Part shown: positions 45,465 through 52,824 of the stretch, in pieces | How positions within the stretch are numbered: position 1 is the stretch's first letter | Layout of the letters: every line of letters begins with the position of its first letter | Assembly: GCA_910578275.1 (NCBI GenBank) | Contig: CAJTPR010000003.1 | Location: 1-64,000, forward strand | From: an uncultured Bacteroidales bacterium | Lineage (GTDB): Bacteria; Bacteroidota; Bacteroidia; Bacteroidales; P3 | Direction of reading: 5' to 3' | Length of the DNA: 64,000 bases | Notes under the pieces: model-generated | What the model was told of the DNA's origin: nothing | The model's input: the letters and a program-made list of their open reading frames with translations, nothing else | Databases searched by the model: none | Translations under genes and position numbers: made by a program

Positions 45465-47369
45465 ATGAGTGACGCTATCAAACATGAATGCGGCATCGCC
45501 CTGCTGCGACTGAGAAAGCCGATAGGCTATTACAAGCAGAAATACGGCGACAGCCTGTACGGACTGGGCAAGATGTACCTGCTCATGGAAAAGCAGCACA
45601 ACCGGGGGCAGGACGGAGCGGGGATGGCCTGCATCAAGTCGGGAATGCCTCCCGGAACCACTTATACCGATATTGTCCGCAGCAATTCGGCCACGCCCAT
45701 CAAGGACATTTTCCAGCGGACATATTCCCAGATAGAAAGCCTGGTAGGTCGGGACGAGGAACGTTACGCCGACATGGACTGGGTGAAGCAGAACCTGCCT
45801 TTCAGCGGCGAACTTTTTCTGGGACATCTGCGTTACGGCACGTTCGGCAAGAACGACATACGGAATATCCATCCCTTTGTCCGCCAAAGCAATTGGAAGA
45901 CCCGCAACCTCATCATCGCCGGCAACTTCAATCTTACCAACATCGATGAGTTGTTCGACGACCTGGTGGCATCCGGGCAACATCCGGTGATGCTGGGCGA
46001 CACCATCACGGTGTTGGAGAAACTGGCCAAGTTCCTCGATCACGAGAACCAGCGTCTTTACGACCGATACAAGGCCGAAGGGCTCGGCAAGGTGGAAATT
46101 TCGGCCATCATGCCCAAGGCGCTCGACTTGAAACGAATCGTGAAGAAAGTGGCCGACGACTGGGACGGAGGCTTTGTTTTCGGCGGCATGGTGGGCTATG
46201 GAGACGCTTTCGTGCTCCGCGACGCCAAGGGAATCCGTCCGGCCTACTATTATCTGGACGACGAGGTGTTGGTGGTGGCTTCCGAACGTCCCGTGATACA
46301 GACGGCTTTCAACGTGCCGTTCGGGGAAGTGCGGGAATTGCCTGCCGGAAACATACTGGTTTCGCGTTACAGCGGCGAGGTGGAGATTACGCCTTGCTTG
46401 GAAACGGACGGCGATTACAGGCCGTGCTCGTTCGAGCATATCTATTTTTCGCGCGGTACGGATGCCGAAATCTATCGCGAGCGCAAACGTTTGGGCGCCT
46501 TGCTGGTTCCGGACATACTCCGGGCGATCGGCCACGACATCGAGAATACCGTATTCACTTCCATTCCCAATACGGCGCAAGTGGCTTATACGGGTATGCG
46601 CGACGCCATCCATGCCTACGATGAAAGGCGCAAGGTTCGCGCCATCGTCGCCTTGGGGCCGGATCCCAAGGAGGAGGACATCGAGCGGATCCTGGGAACC
46701 TCCCCGCGGATGGAACAGATCGTGGTGAAGGATGCCAAGATGCGCACGTTCATCACGGGCGACGACCAGCGTGACGACCTGGTGAGCCACATATACGATG
46801 TTACCTACGGGCAGGTGCGCGAATATCGCGACAACCTGGTGGCCGTCGACGATTCGATCGTGAGGGGAACGACCCTGCGGCAAAGCATACTCCGTATCCT
46901 GGACAGGCTTTGTCCTAAGAAAATCGTCATCGTTTCTTCCGCGCCCCAAATCCGTTATCCCGATTGTTATGGCATAGATATGGCCAAATTGGGCGATTTC
47001 ATAGCGTTCCAGGCCACTGTCGCCTTGTTGAAGGAGCGCGGCATGGAAGAAATCCTGGATGAGACCTATCGGAACTGCAAGCGGCAGATCGAAAGGCCGA
47101 GGATCGAGGCGGTGAACCATGTGAAGGCCGTTTACGCGCCGTTCACCGACAAGGAGATTTCGGACCAGATAGCCCGCATGCTCAAGACACCGGCCATCAA
47201 GGCCGAAGTGGAGGTAATCTACCAGACGGTGGCCAACCTGCACGAGGCTTGTCCCGGATCTCGCGGCGACTGGTATTTCACGGGCGATTATCCCACGCTA
47301 GGCGGCAACATGGTGGCTTGCCGGGCGTTTGTCAATTACATGGAAAACAAAAACACGAGGGCATACTGA
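45465..47369 (+). CDS. purF: Amidophosphoribosyltransferase, long PurF form
   Basis: PurF makes phosphoribosylamine from PRPP and glutamine, the first step of purine synthesis. The N-terminal nucleophile glutaminase is marked by C9 after a short propeptide (HECGIA) and QHNRGQDGAG. The phosphoribosyltransferase PRPP loop is VDDSIVRGTT near residue 460. At 634 residues it is much longer than the E. coli (505) or B. subtilis (476) enzymes; this long branch occurs in Bacteroidota, which may also have a shorter PurF elsewhere. Its exact role versus such a paralogue is uncertain. Confidence 0.87.
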   Translation: MSDAIKHECGIALLRLRKPIGYYKQKYGDSLYGLGKMYLLMEKQHNRGQDGAGMACIKSGMPPGTTYTDIVRSNSATPIKDIFQRTYSQIESLVGRDEERYADMDWVKQNLPFSGELFLGHLRYGTFGKNDIRNIHPFVRQSNWKTRNLIIAGNFNLTNIDELFDDLVASGQHPVMLGDTITVLEKLAKFLDHENQRLYDRYKAEGLGKVEISAIMPKALDLKRIVKKVADDWDGGFVFGGMVGYGDAFVLRDAKGIRPAYYYLDDEVLVVASERPVIQTAFNVPFGEVRELPAGNILVSRYSGEVEITPCLETDGDYRPCSFEHIYFSRGTDAEIYRERKRLGALLVPDILRAIGHDIENTVFTSIPNTAQVAYTGMRDAIHAYDERRKVRAIVALGPDPKEEDIERILGTSPRMEQIVVKDAKMRTFITGDDQRDDLVSHIYDVTYGQVREYRDNLVAVDDSIVRGTTLRQSILRILDRLCPKKIVIVSSAPQIRYPDCYGIDMAKLGDFIAFQATVALLKERGMEEILDETYRNCKRQIERPRIEAVNHVKAVYAPFTDKEISDQIARMLKTPAIKAEVEVIYQTVANLHEACPGSRGDWYFTGDYPTLGGNMVACRAFVNYMENKNTRAY

Positions 47370-47370
47370 G

Positions 47371-48423
47371 ATGAAGACGATTCTTGTTACCGGCGGCGCC
47401 GGGTTCATCGGTTCGCATTTGGTCAGACATTGGGTGAAGAAGTACCCGGACACGAAAGTGGTGAACTTGGACAAACTTACCTATGCGGGAAATCTCGAAA
47501 ACTTGAAAGATGTTGAAGATATGCCCAATTATGTGTTTGAGAAAGGGGATATCGTGGATTGCGAACGGGTGAGCGGCTTGTTTGAGAAATATCGTTTCGA
47601 CGGGGTCATCCATCTGGCGGCCGAATCGCACGTGGATCGTTCCATCTCGGATCCGATGGAGTTCATCCGTACCAATATCGTAGGCACGGTGACCTTGCTC
47701 AACGCGGCCCGGGCGGCTTGGAACGGCGATTTCGCGGGAAAGCTCTTTTACCATGTCAGCACGGACGAGGTGTATGGCTCCTTGGGAGACGAGGGCTATT
47801 TCACGGAAACCACGCGTTATGATCCGCGCAGTCCGTATTCGGCTTCCAAAGCGGCTTCCGATCATCTGGTGCGTGCCTACCATCATACCTACGGCTTGCC
47901 CGTGGTCATTTCCAATTGTTCGAACAATTACGGCGGCTACCAGTTTCCCGAAAAACTGATACCGCTGGTCATCAACAATATCCGCAACCGCAAGCCGCTC
48001 CCCGTCTATGGAAAGGGGCTCAACGTGCGCGACTGGCTTTATGTAGGCGACCACGTGCAAGCCATCGACTTGATCTTTCATAAGGGCCAGGTGGGGGAAA
48101 CCTACAATGTGGGCGGCCATAATGAAAAACGGAACATCGAAATCGTGAAATTACTTTGTCTTCTGGTTGATCGGAAATTGGGCCGTCCGCAAGGAGATTC
48201 GGAAACCTTGATTACCTATGTGCAAGACAGGGCGGGGCACGATTTGCGTTATGCCATCGATTCATCCAAGCTTGTCGACAGGCTCGGCTGGAATCCTTCC
48301 GTCACTTTCGAACAAGGCATGGAACGCACCGTCGATTGGTATCTGGCCAACGAGGAGTGGTTGCGGGGGGTTACTTCAGGCGATTATCTCCATTATTATA
48401 CCAGGCAATACGGGGAAAAATGA
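47371..48423 (+). CDS. rfbB: dTDP-glucose 4,6-dehydratase
   Basis: RfbB turns dTDP-glucose into the 4-keto-6-deoxy sugar on the way to dTDP-rhamnose and related surface sugars. The 350-residue extended short-chain dehydrogenase has the NAD loop TGGAGFIGSH (residues 6-15), the catalytic HVSTDEVYGS and YSASKAASDH. The ATG starts 1 base after the purF stop. No rfbA, rfbC or rfbD is adjacent. It ends before a noncoding GC-rich stretch. Confidence 0.95.
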   Translation: MKTILVTGGAGFIGSHLVRHWVKKYPDTKVVNLDKLTYAGNLENLKDVEDMPNYVFEKGDIVDCERVSGLFEKYRFDGVIHLAAESHVDRSISDPMEFIRTNIVGTVTLLNAARAAWNGDFAGKLFYHVSTDEVYGSLGDEGYFTETTRYDPRSPYSASKAASDHLVRAYHHTYGLPVVISNCSNNYGGYQFPEKLIPLVINNIRNRKPLPVYGKGLNVRDWLYVGDHVQAIDLIFHKGQVGETYNVGGHNEKRNIEIVKLLCLLVDRKLGRPQGDSETLITYVQDRAGHDLRYAIDSSKLVDRLGWNPSVTFEQGMERTVDWYLANEEWLRGVTSGDYLHYYTRQYGEK

Positions 48424-48621
48424 TTTTCGGGGCGATTTGCCTCGTCGGGCACCTTCTCGTGCCTCGGTCACGCACGCAAGTGTGCTCCCTCGCGCCAGAA
48501 CGCACCCGTACGGGGGTTACCTGTTCCTGAAAAATCATTTTGTCTTGCATCGTGGATAGGGCATTTGTCGGATTCCGCTTCGCCGAAGGTATTCGTGCCT
48601 CGGGTTGCGTAGCGGGAAAAC
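48424..48621. other. Noncoding GC-rich stretch after rfbB with terminal inverted repeats
   Basis: I see no gene here. AAAATGATTTT next to the rfbB stop (48417-48427) reappears in inverted form as AAAATCATTTT (48531-48541), bounding about 125 bases. Inside are small inverted repeats such as GCAC-CTTCTC-GTGC. This could be a decayed small mobile element or just a folded 3' leader; a homology search would decide. Confidence 0.35.
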
Positions 48622-48655
48622 AAAAAAAGCGTGTCGGTTCCGACACGCTTTTTTT
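48622..48655. terminator. Bidirectional terminator between rfbB and tRNA-Asn
   Basis: A perfect 16-bp inverted repeat (AAAAAAAGCGTGTCGG with CCGACACGCTTTTTTT) with a two-base turn gives T tracts on both strands. It can end the plus-strand operon and the minus-strand tRNA transcript. Confidence 0.9.
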
Positions 48656-48660
48656 ACTTG

Positions 48661-48734
48661 CGCTCCCTCTAGGACTTGAACCTAGGACCCTCTGATTAAC
48701 AGTCAGATGCTCTAACCGGCTGAGCTAAGGAAGC
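48661..48734 (-). tRNA. tRNA-Asn (GTT)
   Basis: Read on the minus strand, 74 bases fold as a cloverleaf: acceptor GCTTCCT pairs with AGGGAGC, the anticodon loop is CTGTTAA (anticodon GTT) closed by TCTGA-TCAGA, and the T arm holds GGTTCAAGTCC. No CCA is encoded. A near-perfect promoter lies just upstream and a strong terminator just downstream, so it is a single-gene unit. Confidence 0.97.
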
Positions 48735-48767
48735 ATTTTCCGCTCCGGTTTTCCACCAAAGCGGCTG

Positions 48768-48798
48768 CAAATGTACTATATTTTTTGGAACGTGCAAA
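48768..48798 (-). promoter_or_regulatory. Promoter of tRNA-Asn
   Basis: On the minus strand TTTG (48798-48795), a 19-base spacer and TACATTTG (48775-48768) match the Bacteroidota consensus exactly. The tRNA 5' end is 34 bases downstream. Confidence 0.8.
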
Positions 48799-48861
48799 TT
48801 TTTGCAGAAAATAAGTATCTCTGAAGTGTCTCTGCGTCTTTGATTCTTGTGAGCCCGGTGC

Positions 48862-49044
48862 TTGTTTTCTCGATTTCCGGATTTCCTCCGTACCTATATG
48901 CTTGTGGGTGGGATGCCGGAAGTGGTGAAGAAATGTGTGGATACGCACGATTTCTTGCAGTGTCAGGAGATACAAGATGATATGGTGCTGAGTTACGAGG
49001 ATGATTTTTCGAAATACAGAAAGAAGTTTAACTTGGCAGATTAA
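48862..49044 (+). pseudogene. Remnant of an AAA ATPase with DUF4143 domain
   Basis: About 60 codons translate to a fragment with LRTYMLVGGMPEVVKK and QDDMVLSYEDDFSKY, typical of the middle of DUF4143-type ATP-binding proteins. Both the P-loop half and the C-terminal half are missing, and a stop follows soon after. There is no ATG. The base composition is AT-richer than the surroundings. I take it as a decayed fragment of a transferred gene. Confidence 0.7.
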
Positions 49045-49104
49045 AATGCCAGGGAACCGCCTGCGTTGAGCAAAATATCGTATGTTTGTAGAATAACTGT
49101 TTGT

Positions 49105-49391
49105 ATGGAGAAGAAGTTTGAGATACGTAATAGTACGGCAGAGATCCTTGTCTTATAAAAAAAGAGTCAGTATGGGCTACACAAAAAGCGATGGCTCAAT
49201 TGTTCGATTGCTCTTCTGACAATATCGGGGTTCATCTGAAGAATATATTTGATACAGGAGAGCTACTTAGAGAGGCAACAACCGAAGAAATTGCGGTAGT
49301 TCAATCGGAGGGTGGCAGGGAGGTGAACAGGAAACTTCAGTTCTATGGTGATAATCTCCGTTCATTGAACATTGGCTCTGGTCAAGAATAA
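49105..49391 (+). pseudogene. Decayed RhuM family protein gene
   Basis: An ATG opens EKKFEIRNSTAEIL, the family N-terminus, but the frame stops and about twenty codons seem lost. A second frame resumes with TQKAMAQLFDCSSDNIGVHL and HLKNIFDTGELLREATTEE, then diverges after FYG and stops. At least one deletion and two frame changes are needed to explain it. RhuM-like genes often sit in mobile islands and restriction loci. No function is expected. Confidence 0.75.
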
Positions 49392-49407
49392 GACAAAAAA
49401 TCTCCTT

Positions 49408-50697
49408 TTACTCAACCCGTCTCCACCACAAACTCATACTGATTCCGCGCAAGGCGAGGAATCCGCTCATGGCCAGCCAGAGGGCGTGGTTCCGCATCGG
49501 GGCGTAGAAACCGTAGAACAGGGCGAAGAAACCGATTGTGGCTAACAACATGGTCAGCAACATGGCCTTGGTGGCCAAGGAACCGGCATATACGCCGTCG
49601 TAAAGGAAGGCCGGGAATCCGATCAACGTGATGAGCAGCGTCCAAGGCAAGTAGGGGCGGCTCATGGCCAGAATCCCGGCGTCGTTCGTGAAAACCGACA
49701 GGATGGATTCGAAAAACAGCCCGTAGCCGAGCGTGAACACCGTGGCGATTCCCGCGCCCCAAAGGAAAATGCGGCGTATGACGGCTTTTTTCAGATTCTG
49801 CTGTCTGCTGCCGGTGAACTTGCCGCAGAGCGCTTCCGCCGCGTGCGCGAAGCCGTCCATGGCATAGGAATAGAAAATGAAGAACTGGTAGAGCAACGTG
49901 TTCATCACCAAGGTCTCGTTGCCCATACGCGAGGATTGTGCCGTGAAAAAGGCGAAGACGAGGATAAGCAGCAAGGTTCGCAGGAAAATATCCGAATTCA
50001 CATGCAGGAAACGTTTCAGTTTGTTCCAAGCCAATACCTCCCGCCAGGAGAAGCGGACCGACAGACGGGCGATGCGCCGTCCTGCCAGTACGGCATAGAG
50101 CAGCAGGCCCGTGTATTGCGCCGATACGGTGCCTATGGCCACTCCGTCCGACCCCAGATGATATACGAACACGAAAAGGGCGTTGAACCCGATATTGGCC
50201 ACATTGACGAGGATGGCCGTCCACATGGGCGTTTTGGAATCCTGCATGCCGATGAACCAGCCGGCGAACGCGAACGCGCCTATCGTGGCCGGCGCCGCCC
50301 AGATACGGAGGCGGAAGTAGCGCGCGGTGGCCTGCGCCAGATCGGCTTCGGGCGAGGCGATGGCCAAGGCGGCTTTCAGTAGGGGCGTCTGGAAGATCCA
50401 GAGCAGCAACGCGCCGCAGAGAGCCACGGTCAGGGCGCGGAAAAGCGTCAGCACGCTTTCATCCATTCGCTTGGCCCCGTAGGCCTGCGCCGTGAAACCG
50501 CAAGTGCCCATGCGCAGGAACCCCAAGGCCCAATAGAGGAAGTTGAAAATCATCGCTCCCAACGAGATGGCCCCCATGGCGGTGAGGCTGTTGATCCGCC
50601 CCATCATGGCCAGATCCACGGCACCCAGTAGCGGCACGGTGATGTTGCTGATGAGGTTAGGAACGGCCAATTGCAGGATTTGCCGGTTCTGCTTCAT
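49408..50697 (-). CDS. MATE family efflux transporter
   Basis: A 429-residue inner-membrane protein with about twelve hydrophobic segments in two similar halves, as in MATE sodium- or proton-driven multidrug exporters of the DinF branch. The N-terminal AVPNLISNITVPLLGAVDLA matches the family's first helix. It lies 80 bases beyond purC, with a long perfect hairpin in the gap. Substrate unknown. Confidence 0.9.
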   Translation of the reverse strand: MKQNRQILQLAVPNLISNITVPLLGAVDLAMMGRINSLTAMGAISLGAMIFNFLYWALGFLRMGTCGFTAQAYGAKRMDESVLTLFRALTVALCGALLLWIFQTPLLKAALAIASPEADLAQATARYFRLRIWAAPATIGAFAFAGWFIGMQDSKTPMWTAILVNVANIGFNALFVFVYHLGSDGVAIGTVSAQYTGLLLYAVLAGRRIARLSVRFSWREVLAWNKLKRFLHVNSDIFLRTLLLILVFAFFTAQSSRMGNETLVMNTLLYQFFIFYSYAMDGFAHAAEALCGKFTGSRQQNLKKAVIRRIFLWGAGIATVFTLGYGLFFESILSVFTNDAGILAMSRPYLPWTLLITLIGFPAFLYDGVYAGSLATKAMLLTMLLATIGFFALFYGFYAPMRNHALWLAMSGFLALRGISMSLWWRRVE

Positions 50698-50711
50698 GAG
50701 ATGCGTAAGCC

Positions 50712-50756
50712 TTTCCCGAATCGCCCCGACAGAAACTGCCGGGGCGATTCGGGAAA
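50712..50756. repeat. Perfect 17-bp inverted repeat between purC and the MATE gene
   Basis: TTTCCCGAATCGCCCCG (50712-50728) pairs perfectly with CGGGGCGATTCGGGAAA (50740-50756) around an 11-base loop that can pair further (CAG-CTG). No T tract follows on either strand, so it is not a standard terminator. It may act as an attenuating or mRNA-stabilising hairpin between two minus-strand genes. Confidence 0.75.
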
Positions 50757-50777
50757 CGGGTTTGGAAAGAGGAAAGC

Positions 50778-51725
50778 TTAGTTGCCTTTGAGAAATTCGG
50801 TGACGTTCCTTTCAATCCTTTCCGAAAGATGCGCCGTGTCGGTTTTCTGGAACTTGAGCCCCGTGATGTGCTCGTACAGTTCGATATAGCGGTTGGAAAC
50901 CTGCTGTACGAATTCGGGCGTCATTTCGGGCACGGTCTGTCCGGCTTGTCCTTGGAAGCCGTGGCTGATGAGCCATTCACGCACGAATTCCTTGGAAAGC
51001 TGGCGTTGGGGCTCGCCTTTGGCCTGGCGTTCCTCATAGCCGTCGGCATGGAAATAGCGCGAGGAGTCGGGCGTATGGATCTCGTCTATCAGGATAATCT
51101 GTCCGTTGTATTTGCCGAACTCGTATTTGGTGTCCACCAGGATCAGCCCCTTCTCGCGCGCCATTTGTTGGCCACGGGCAAAGAGCGCAAGCGTGTATTT
51201 CTCCAATTGCTCGTAGTCTTCCCTGCTCACCAGGCCGGCCTTGAGGATTCCTTCCTTGGAAATGTCCTGGTCGTGTCCGGCATCGGCCTTGGTGGTGGGC
51301 GTGATGATCGGGCGGGGCAGCGGGTCGCTCTCCTTCAGGCCGTCGGGCAGTTTTTCGCCGCACAGTTCGCGTTTGCCGGCCTTGTATTCCCGCCATGCGT
51401 GACCGGAGAGATAACCCCTCACCACCATTTCCACCTTGAAAGGTTCGCAGAACCTGCCCACGGTGACCATCGGATCGGGCGAGGCTATTTTCCAGTTGGG
51501 CAGGATGTCGGCGGTGGCGTCCAGGAAATAGGCGGCAATCTGGTTCAACACCTGTCCCTTGAACGGGATTCCCTTGGGCAGTACCACGTCGAAAGCCGAG
51601 ATCCGGTCGGAAACCACCATGGCCAGATAGCGGTCGTCGATATTGTAAACGTCGCGTACCTTGCCTACGTACAGGTTCTTTTGTCCGGGAAAATGAAAAC
51701 CGGTCTTGACTAATGCTTGTTCCAT
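50778..51725 (-). CDS. purC: Phosphoribosylaminoimidazole-succinocarboxamide synthase
   Basis: PurC joins aspartate to CAIR with ATP in purine synthesis. The 315-residue chain has the substrate-binding GKVRDVYNI and SDRISAFDVVLP segments, the IVRGYLSG-like VVRGYLSGHAW, and the signature LILVDTKYEFG with DEIHTPDSSRYF. This size is the longer Bacteroidota form. It lies 3.4 kb from the purF-like gene but on the other strand. Confidence 0.96.
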   Translation of the reverse strand: MEQALVKTGFHFPGQKNLYVGKVRDVYNIDDRYLAMVVSDRISAFDVVLPKGIPFKGQVLNQIAAYFLDATADILPNWKIASPDPMVTVGRFCEPFKVEMVVRGYLSGHAWREYKAGKRELCGEKLPDGLKESDPLPRPIITPTTKADAGHDQDISKEGILKAGLVSREDYEQLEKYTLALFARGQQMAREKGLILVDTKYEFGKYNGQIILIDEIHTPDSSRYFHADGYEERQAKGEPQRQLSKEFVREWLISHGFQGQAGQTVPEMTPEFVQQVSNRYIELYEHITGLKFQKTDTAHLSERIERNVTEFLKGN

Positions 51726-51764
51726 CGGGATAGGGTGTTTGAGGGTTGTTTTTATGTTTCTGGC

Positions 51765-52523
51765 TTATTGCGCCATGAATCCGTTTTCTTCCAGGAATGA
51801 CAGCAGACGACGTGAAATGGCCACGTTGTCTTGCTTGGTGTATCGTTTTTTCGTGAATACCTGTGCCAGGTTGGGCAGGTCGTTTTCCTTGAGGAGCCGC
51901 CGGGTGAACTCGCTCTGTTCGGTTTCGTGGAAAAGGTCGCGGATGTCCTGGTCGCTTTCCTTGCGGTATTTTTCGTAGTGTACCACGGCCTTGACAGGCA
52001 AACGACCTGTAAGCGGCGCGTCTTCGGCGGGATAGCCGAGGGTTATCGTGGTGAGGGGAACCACGCCTTGGGGCATTTCCAGCGCGGCGGCGATTTCCCT
52101 GGCCATGTAGAGCGTCGTGCCGAGAAAGCAAAGTCCCAAACCTTCGGATTCGGCGGCTACGGCCATGTTCTGGGCGAAAAGCATGGAGTCCACGCATCCG
52201 CAGACGAACCAGAGGAAGTTGTCGTAGCTCTTTTCGGCTCCGTTGAGGGCGCACCAGTGATGGAAACGGGCCACGTCGGCGGCTACCGTGAGTACCACGG
52301 GGGCTTGCCTTATCATCGGCTGGTTGAAGTGCAGGGGGGAAAGTTTCTCTTTCATTTCCGCCGAGCGGGTTACCACTACGCTGTATACCTGCATGTTCCC
52401 TGTGTTCGAGGCTCTTGTGCCGGCTTCCAGCACGCGGTCGAGCACCTCTTGCGGTATGTCCTTGTCTTGGTATTTCCGGATACTTCGATGTTGCAGGATG
52501 GTCTGCAGGGCGGGATTGTTCAT
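51765..52523 (-). CDS. Nitroreductase family protein, NfsA-like
   Basis: A 252-residue FMN-dependent oxidoreductase. The FMN-phosphate contact HRSIRKYQDKDIP near the N-terminus, the NTGNMQVYSVVV segment and the C-terminal basic KKRYTKQDN agree with NADPH-dependent NfsA-type nitroreductases. The start at MNNPALQTIL was taken, since the longer frame adds residues over a hairpin region. It is 39 bases upstream of purC and may be co-transcribed with it. Confidence 0.9.
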   Translation of the reverse strand: MNNPALQTILQHRSIRKYQDKDIPQEVLDRVLEAGTRASNTGNMQVYSVVVTRSAEMKEKLSPLHFNQPMIRQAPVVLTVAADVARFHHWCALNGAEKSYDNFLWFVCGCVDSMLFAQNMAVAAESEGLGLCFLGTTLYMAREIAAALEMPQGVVPLTTITLGYPAEDAPLTGRLPVKAVVHYEKYRKESDQDIRDLFHETEQSEFTRRLLKENDLPNLAQVFTKKRYTKQDNVAISRRLLSFLEENGFMAQ

Positions 52524-52824
52524 GGAGGGCGGTTTTCTTGCTGCGCAAATGTAGGGAAATTGCGGGTATGAAAAAAGGGGCGGTTGCCGGAACTTGCCGC
52601 CAAGCGGCAAGTTCCGGCAACCGCTGCAAGAATTTTTGAACACATGGACGCATGTCTGTTGCAAAAGGTGCGGCGTTCCCTCGCCGTATCATGCACAATG
52701 ACGGTATTTCGCAAAGCAAGCATGGAATTGTGCATGCTTGTCCATGTCATGACAAGGCAATGGTTCGGCGGTTGTCAATTGCGGGCATGGGAAGGGCGGT
52801 CCTGGCATTGGCGGCCCGTGCTGG
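52524..52824. other. Noncoding region between the nitroreductase and the glycosyltransferase fusion
   Basis: No convincing gene is seen in these 301 bases. Besides the terminator at 52571-52623 it contains a second hairpin, CAAGCATG (52717-52724) with CATGCTTG (52733-52740) around an 8-base loop. TACATTTG on the minus strand (52553-52546) could be the -7 box for the nitroreductase gene, though no -33 box is visible. A small RNA cannot be excluded. Confidence 0.4.
52571..52623 (-). terminator. Terminator with a perfect 20-bp stem
   Basis: CGGTTGCCGGAACTTGCCGC (52581-52600) pairs perfectly with its inverse (52604-52623) across a three-base loop. On the minus strand the stem is followed by CCCC and six T residues. 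It should end the glycan-cassette transcript about 200 bases beyond its last gene. Confidence 0.85.

Noticed and set aside
44952..47243. Antisense frame of 763 codons over the CCG protein and purF genes
   Set aside because: It spans two real genes in reverse, with no domain, start signal or promoter; it is a shadow of biased third positions.
48661..48798. tRNA-Asn as an attachment site for the decayed island
   Set aside because: The fragments lie on the 5' side of the tRNA and no repeat of its 3' end was seen, so the usual tRNA-integration pattern is not supported.
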